This document shows, in pieces, positions 6,156 to 6,696 of a DNA stretch of 6,696 bases (positions are counted from its first letter, which is position 1; every line of letters starts with the position of its first letter). The notes beneath the pieces are model-generated. The model did not search any database. It was not told the origin of the DNA and saw only the letters and a program-made list of their open reading frames with translations. The DNA comes from an uncultured bacterium (lineage in GTDB: Bacteria; Cyanobacteriota; Vampirovibrionia; Gastranaerophilales; Gastranaerophilaceae), in NCBI GenBank assembly GCA_900314375.1, contig OMVC01000081.1, positions 1 through 6,696 on the forward strand, read 5' to 3'. The position numbers and the translations under genes were made by a program.

Positions 6156-6163
6156 CGATTTCT
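6140..6163 (+). terminator. Possible weak terminator or hairpin over the flgC stop codon
   Basis: AGAAATCG (6140-6147) pairs perfectly with CGATTTCT (6156-6163) around an 8-base loop that contains the flgC TAA. A second small stem (ACTTT/AAAGT, 6168-6179) follows. Neither is GC-rich and no clean U tract follows directly, so termination is only a possibility. Confidence 0.3.
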
Positions 6164-6194
6164 CCGCACTTTAAAAAGTACGTTTAATTTGGGT

Positions 6195-6232
6195 ATTTGA
6201 TAAAAATATACATTCCACATTTCTTTGACCGC
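6195..6232 (+). repeat. 38-bp direct repeat, copy A
   Basis: The segment from ATTTGATAAAAATATACA to TTTCTTTGACCGC is identical in all 38 bases to 6659-6696, exactly 464 bases downstream. Weaker similarity (9 of 12) continues upstream of both copies (TTAATTTGGGTA against TTATTTTGCGCA). The true repeat may be longer because copy B is cut by the window end. Confidence 0.9.
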
Positions 6233-6246
6233 AAAGAAACGTGGAG
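6213..6246. repeat. Hairpin overlapping direct repeat copy A
   Basis: CCAC-A-TTTCTTTG pairs with CAAAGAAA-C-GTGG around the loop ACCG. This gives eight contiguous pairs, one A/C mismatch, four more pairs, and a T-A pair plus a wobble outside. The loop and left arm belong to the 38-bp repeat. No U tract follows on either strand, so it is not an obvious terminator. Confidence 0.7.
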
Positions 6247-6301
6247 CAAAGAAACTCCTGCCCATCGCTTCGTTCACTAATAATTTGTAATGCTCGAATA
6301 C

Positions 6302-6340
6302 AAAACGGACAACTCGCATTCGCTCAAACAAGTCCGTTTT
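6302..6340. repeat. Inverted repeat with 9-bp arms
   Basis: AAAACGGAC (6302-6310) and GTCCGTTTT (6332-6340) are exact inverted copies with a 21-base loop. On the plus strand the right arm ends in a run of five T's (6337-6341), which resembles a Rho-independent terminator with a long loop. It could stop transcription leaving flgC, about 150 bases further on. Confidence 0.5.
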
Positions 6341-6439
6341 TGAAGCTTTCTCGCATAACAATTATTGTTCACTGCGCGGAGGGCGAAGGGGTGGGGTAAA
6401 TGATATGGCATATCGCTTTATGCGTAGTATTTTTCAAGC

Positions 6440-6462
6440 GCGCGGCGTTGTTTTAGCCGCGC
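6440..6462. repeat. GC-rich hairpin, 7-bp arms
   Basis: GCGCGGC and GCCGCGC flank a 9-base loop. It is the first of three closely packed hairpins within 100 bases and sits in the most GC-rich patch of the window. Confidence 0.6.
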
Positions 6463-6469
6463 TGAAAGA

Positions 6470-6492
6470 TTTTTGCCTATTTTAGGCAAAAA
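6470..6492. repeat. Hairpin, 10-bp arms with 3-base loop
   Basis: TTTTTGCCTA and TAGGCAAAAA are exact inverted copies around TTT. It begins 8 bases after the previous hairpin. The A-rich left and T-rich right flanks expected of a bidirectional terminator are only partly present, with CAAATTTT following on the plus strand. Confidence 0.6.
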
Positions 6493-6520
6493 CAAATTTT
6501 ACCGCGTTAAGCGGTCTTGT

Positions 6521-6540
6521 GCAATGCCATGAGGCATTGC
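6521..6540. repeat. Hairpin, 8-bp arms with 4-base loop
   Basis: GCAATGCC and GGCATTGC flank ATGA, a perfect compact stem-loop. A smaller one (ACCGC/GCGGT, 6501-6515) lies just upstream. Fifteen bases further on, a T-rich tract (6555-6566) follows, so a plus-strand terminator role is conceivable but the gap is long. Confidence 0.6.
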
Positions 6541-6567
6541 TGTTAATTAGCGAGTTTTTCTTTTTTG

Positions 6568-6611
6568 GTTCGTTTTTTCTTTTTGCTTCAAGACAAAAAG
6601 AAAAAATGAAC
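6568..6611. repeat. 18-bp-arm inverted repeat
   Basis: The left arm GTTCGTTTTTTCTTTTTG (6568-6585) pairs with CAAAAAGAAAAAATGAAC (6594-6611). All 18 positions pair, one as G-T wobble, around the 8-base loop CTTCAAGA. It is the longest inverted repeat in the window. The CTTTG/CAAAG flavour echoes the hairpin at 6213-6246. It looks like a repeat-family palindrome or the end of a mobile element rather than a normal terminator. Confidence 0.75.
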
Positions 6612-6658
6612 AAATAATTTGAAATTACACATAAATTAAACGTAGGATTATTTTGCGC

Positions 6659-6696
6659 ATTTGATAAAAATATACATTCCACATTTCTTTGACCGC
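6659..6696 (+). repeat. 38-bp direct repeat, copy B (reaches window end)
   Basis: An exact copy of 6195-6232, running to the last base of the window. In copy A the repeat continues into the second arm of a hairpin (CAAAGAAA). If the same follows here, the unit is larger than 38 bp and the intervening 464 bases may be one period of a tandem or composite element. Confidence 0.9.

Larger units (their letters stand above)
6156..6696. other. 541-bp gene-free region with dispersed-repeat and palindrome content
   Basis: No open frame here has a ribosome site or a recognisable protein. Open stretches on the minus strand (6128-6361, 6482-6682) run through inverted repeats and look accidental. The region contains a 38-bp exact direct repeat at its two ends and at least six perfect or near-perfect hairpins. 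It also has locally GC-rich patches (6371-6396, 6437-6463) that stand out from the AT-rich surroundings. I see no tRNA cloverleaf or rRNA. It looks like a dispersed repetitive element, a remnant of one, or a structured RNA, and continues beyond the window. Confidence 0.6.

Noticed and set aside
6128..6361. 77-residue minus-strand open frame
   Set aside because: Overlaps the flgC end and runs through hairpins and the direct repeat. No family signal or ribosome site seen.
6361..6440. tRNA or other known RNA gene in the GC-richer part of the downstream gap
   Set aside because: No cloverleaf arms, T-loop motif or CCA end found. Only simple palindromes such as GATATG-G-CATATC (6402-6414).
6482..6682. 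66-residue minus-strand open frame
   Set aside because: Encoded by palindromes and A/T tracts, beginning inside the direct repeat. The composition is repeat-derived, not protein-like.

Overview
The window is AT-rich and gene-dense, with a codon style typical of low-GC anaerobes. It pairs a fermentative bifunctional aldehyde/alcohol dehydrogenase (AdhE) with a block of flagellar rod genes. This suggests a motile, fermenting, probably gut- or sediment-dwelling bacterium. The overall style reminds me of Candidatus Gastranaerophilales (Melainabacteria/Vampirovibrionia). That is an impression only: nothing here is diagnostic of taxonomy, and other low-GC flagellated anaerobes fit as well.

Layout from left to right. 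(1) Positions 1-438 hold the 3' end of an unrecognised gene with a charged, probably coiled C-terminal part. (2) A strong hairpin at 464-495 separates it from the convergent adhE gene (509-3205, minus strand). (3) Positions 3206-3487 are a divergent control region. The adhE side has two candidate promoters and an inverted repeat of the form TTGTGA-N6-TCACGA, close to the Rex (NADH/NAD+ sensor) operator. The flagellar side has a sigma-28-like promoter, and its -10 element is one arm of a 41-bp dyad. (4) Positions 3488-6155 hold four co-directional rod genes in the order flgF-like, flgG-like, flgB, flgC. (5) Positions 6156-6696 hold no credible gene but are full of perfect palindromes and contain a 38-bp exact direct repeat.

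The four flagellar proteins are all of the FlgB/C/F/G rod family. FlgB, FlgC and FlgF form the proximal rod and FlgG the distal rod of the flagellar axle, all exported by the flagellar type III apparatus. The flgF-like protein has lost the family's usual N-terminal signature, and FlgB is unusually short.

The most striking non-coding feature is that each of the three gaps inside the rod operon is 151-157 bp long and is filled by a copy of the same element. Each copy has an array of GTTGAA-type octamers at the left, a partly conserved AT-rich core of about 65-75 bp, and the inverted octamers (TTCAAC) at the right. Each ends just before an almost identical ribosome binding site (AAAGAGAGGT). The element is absent upstream of flgF and downstream of flgC.
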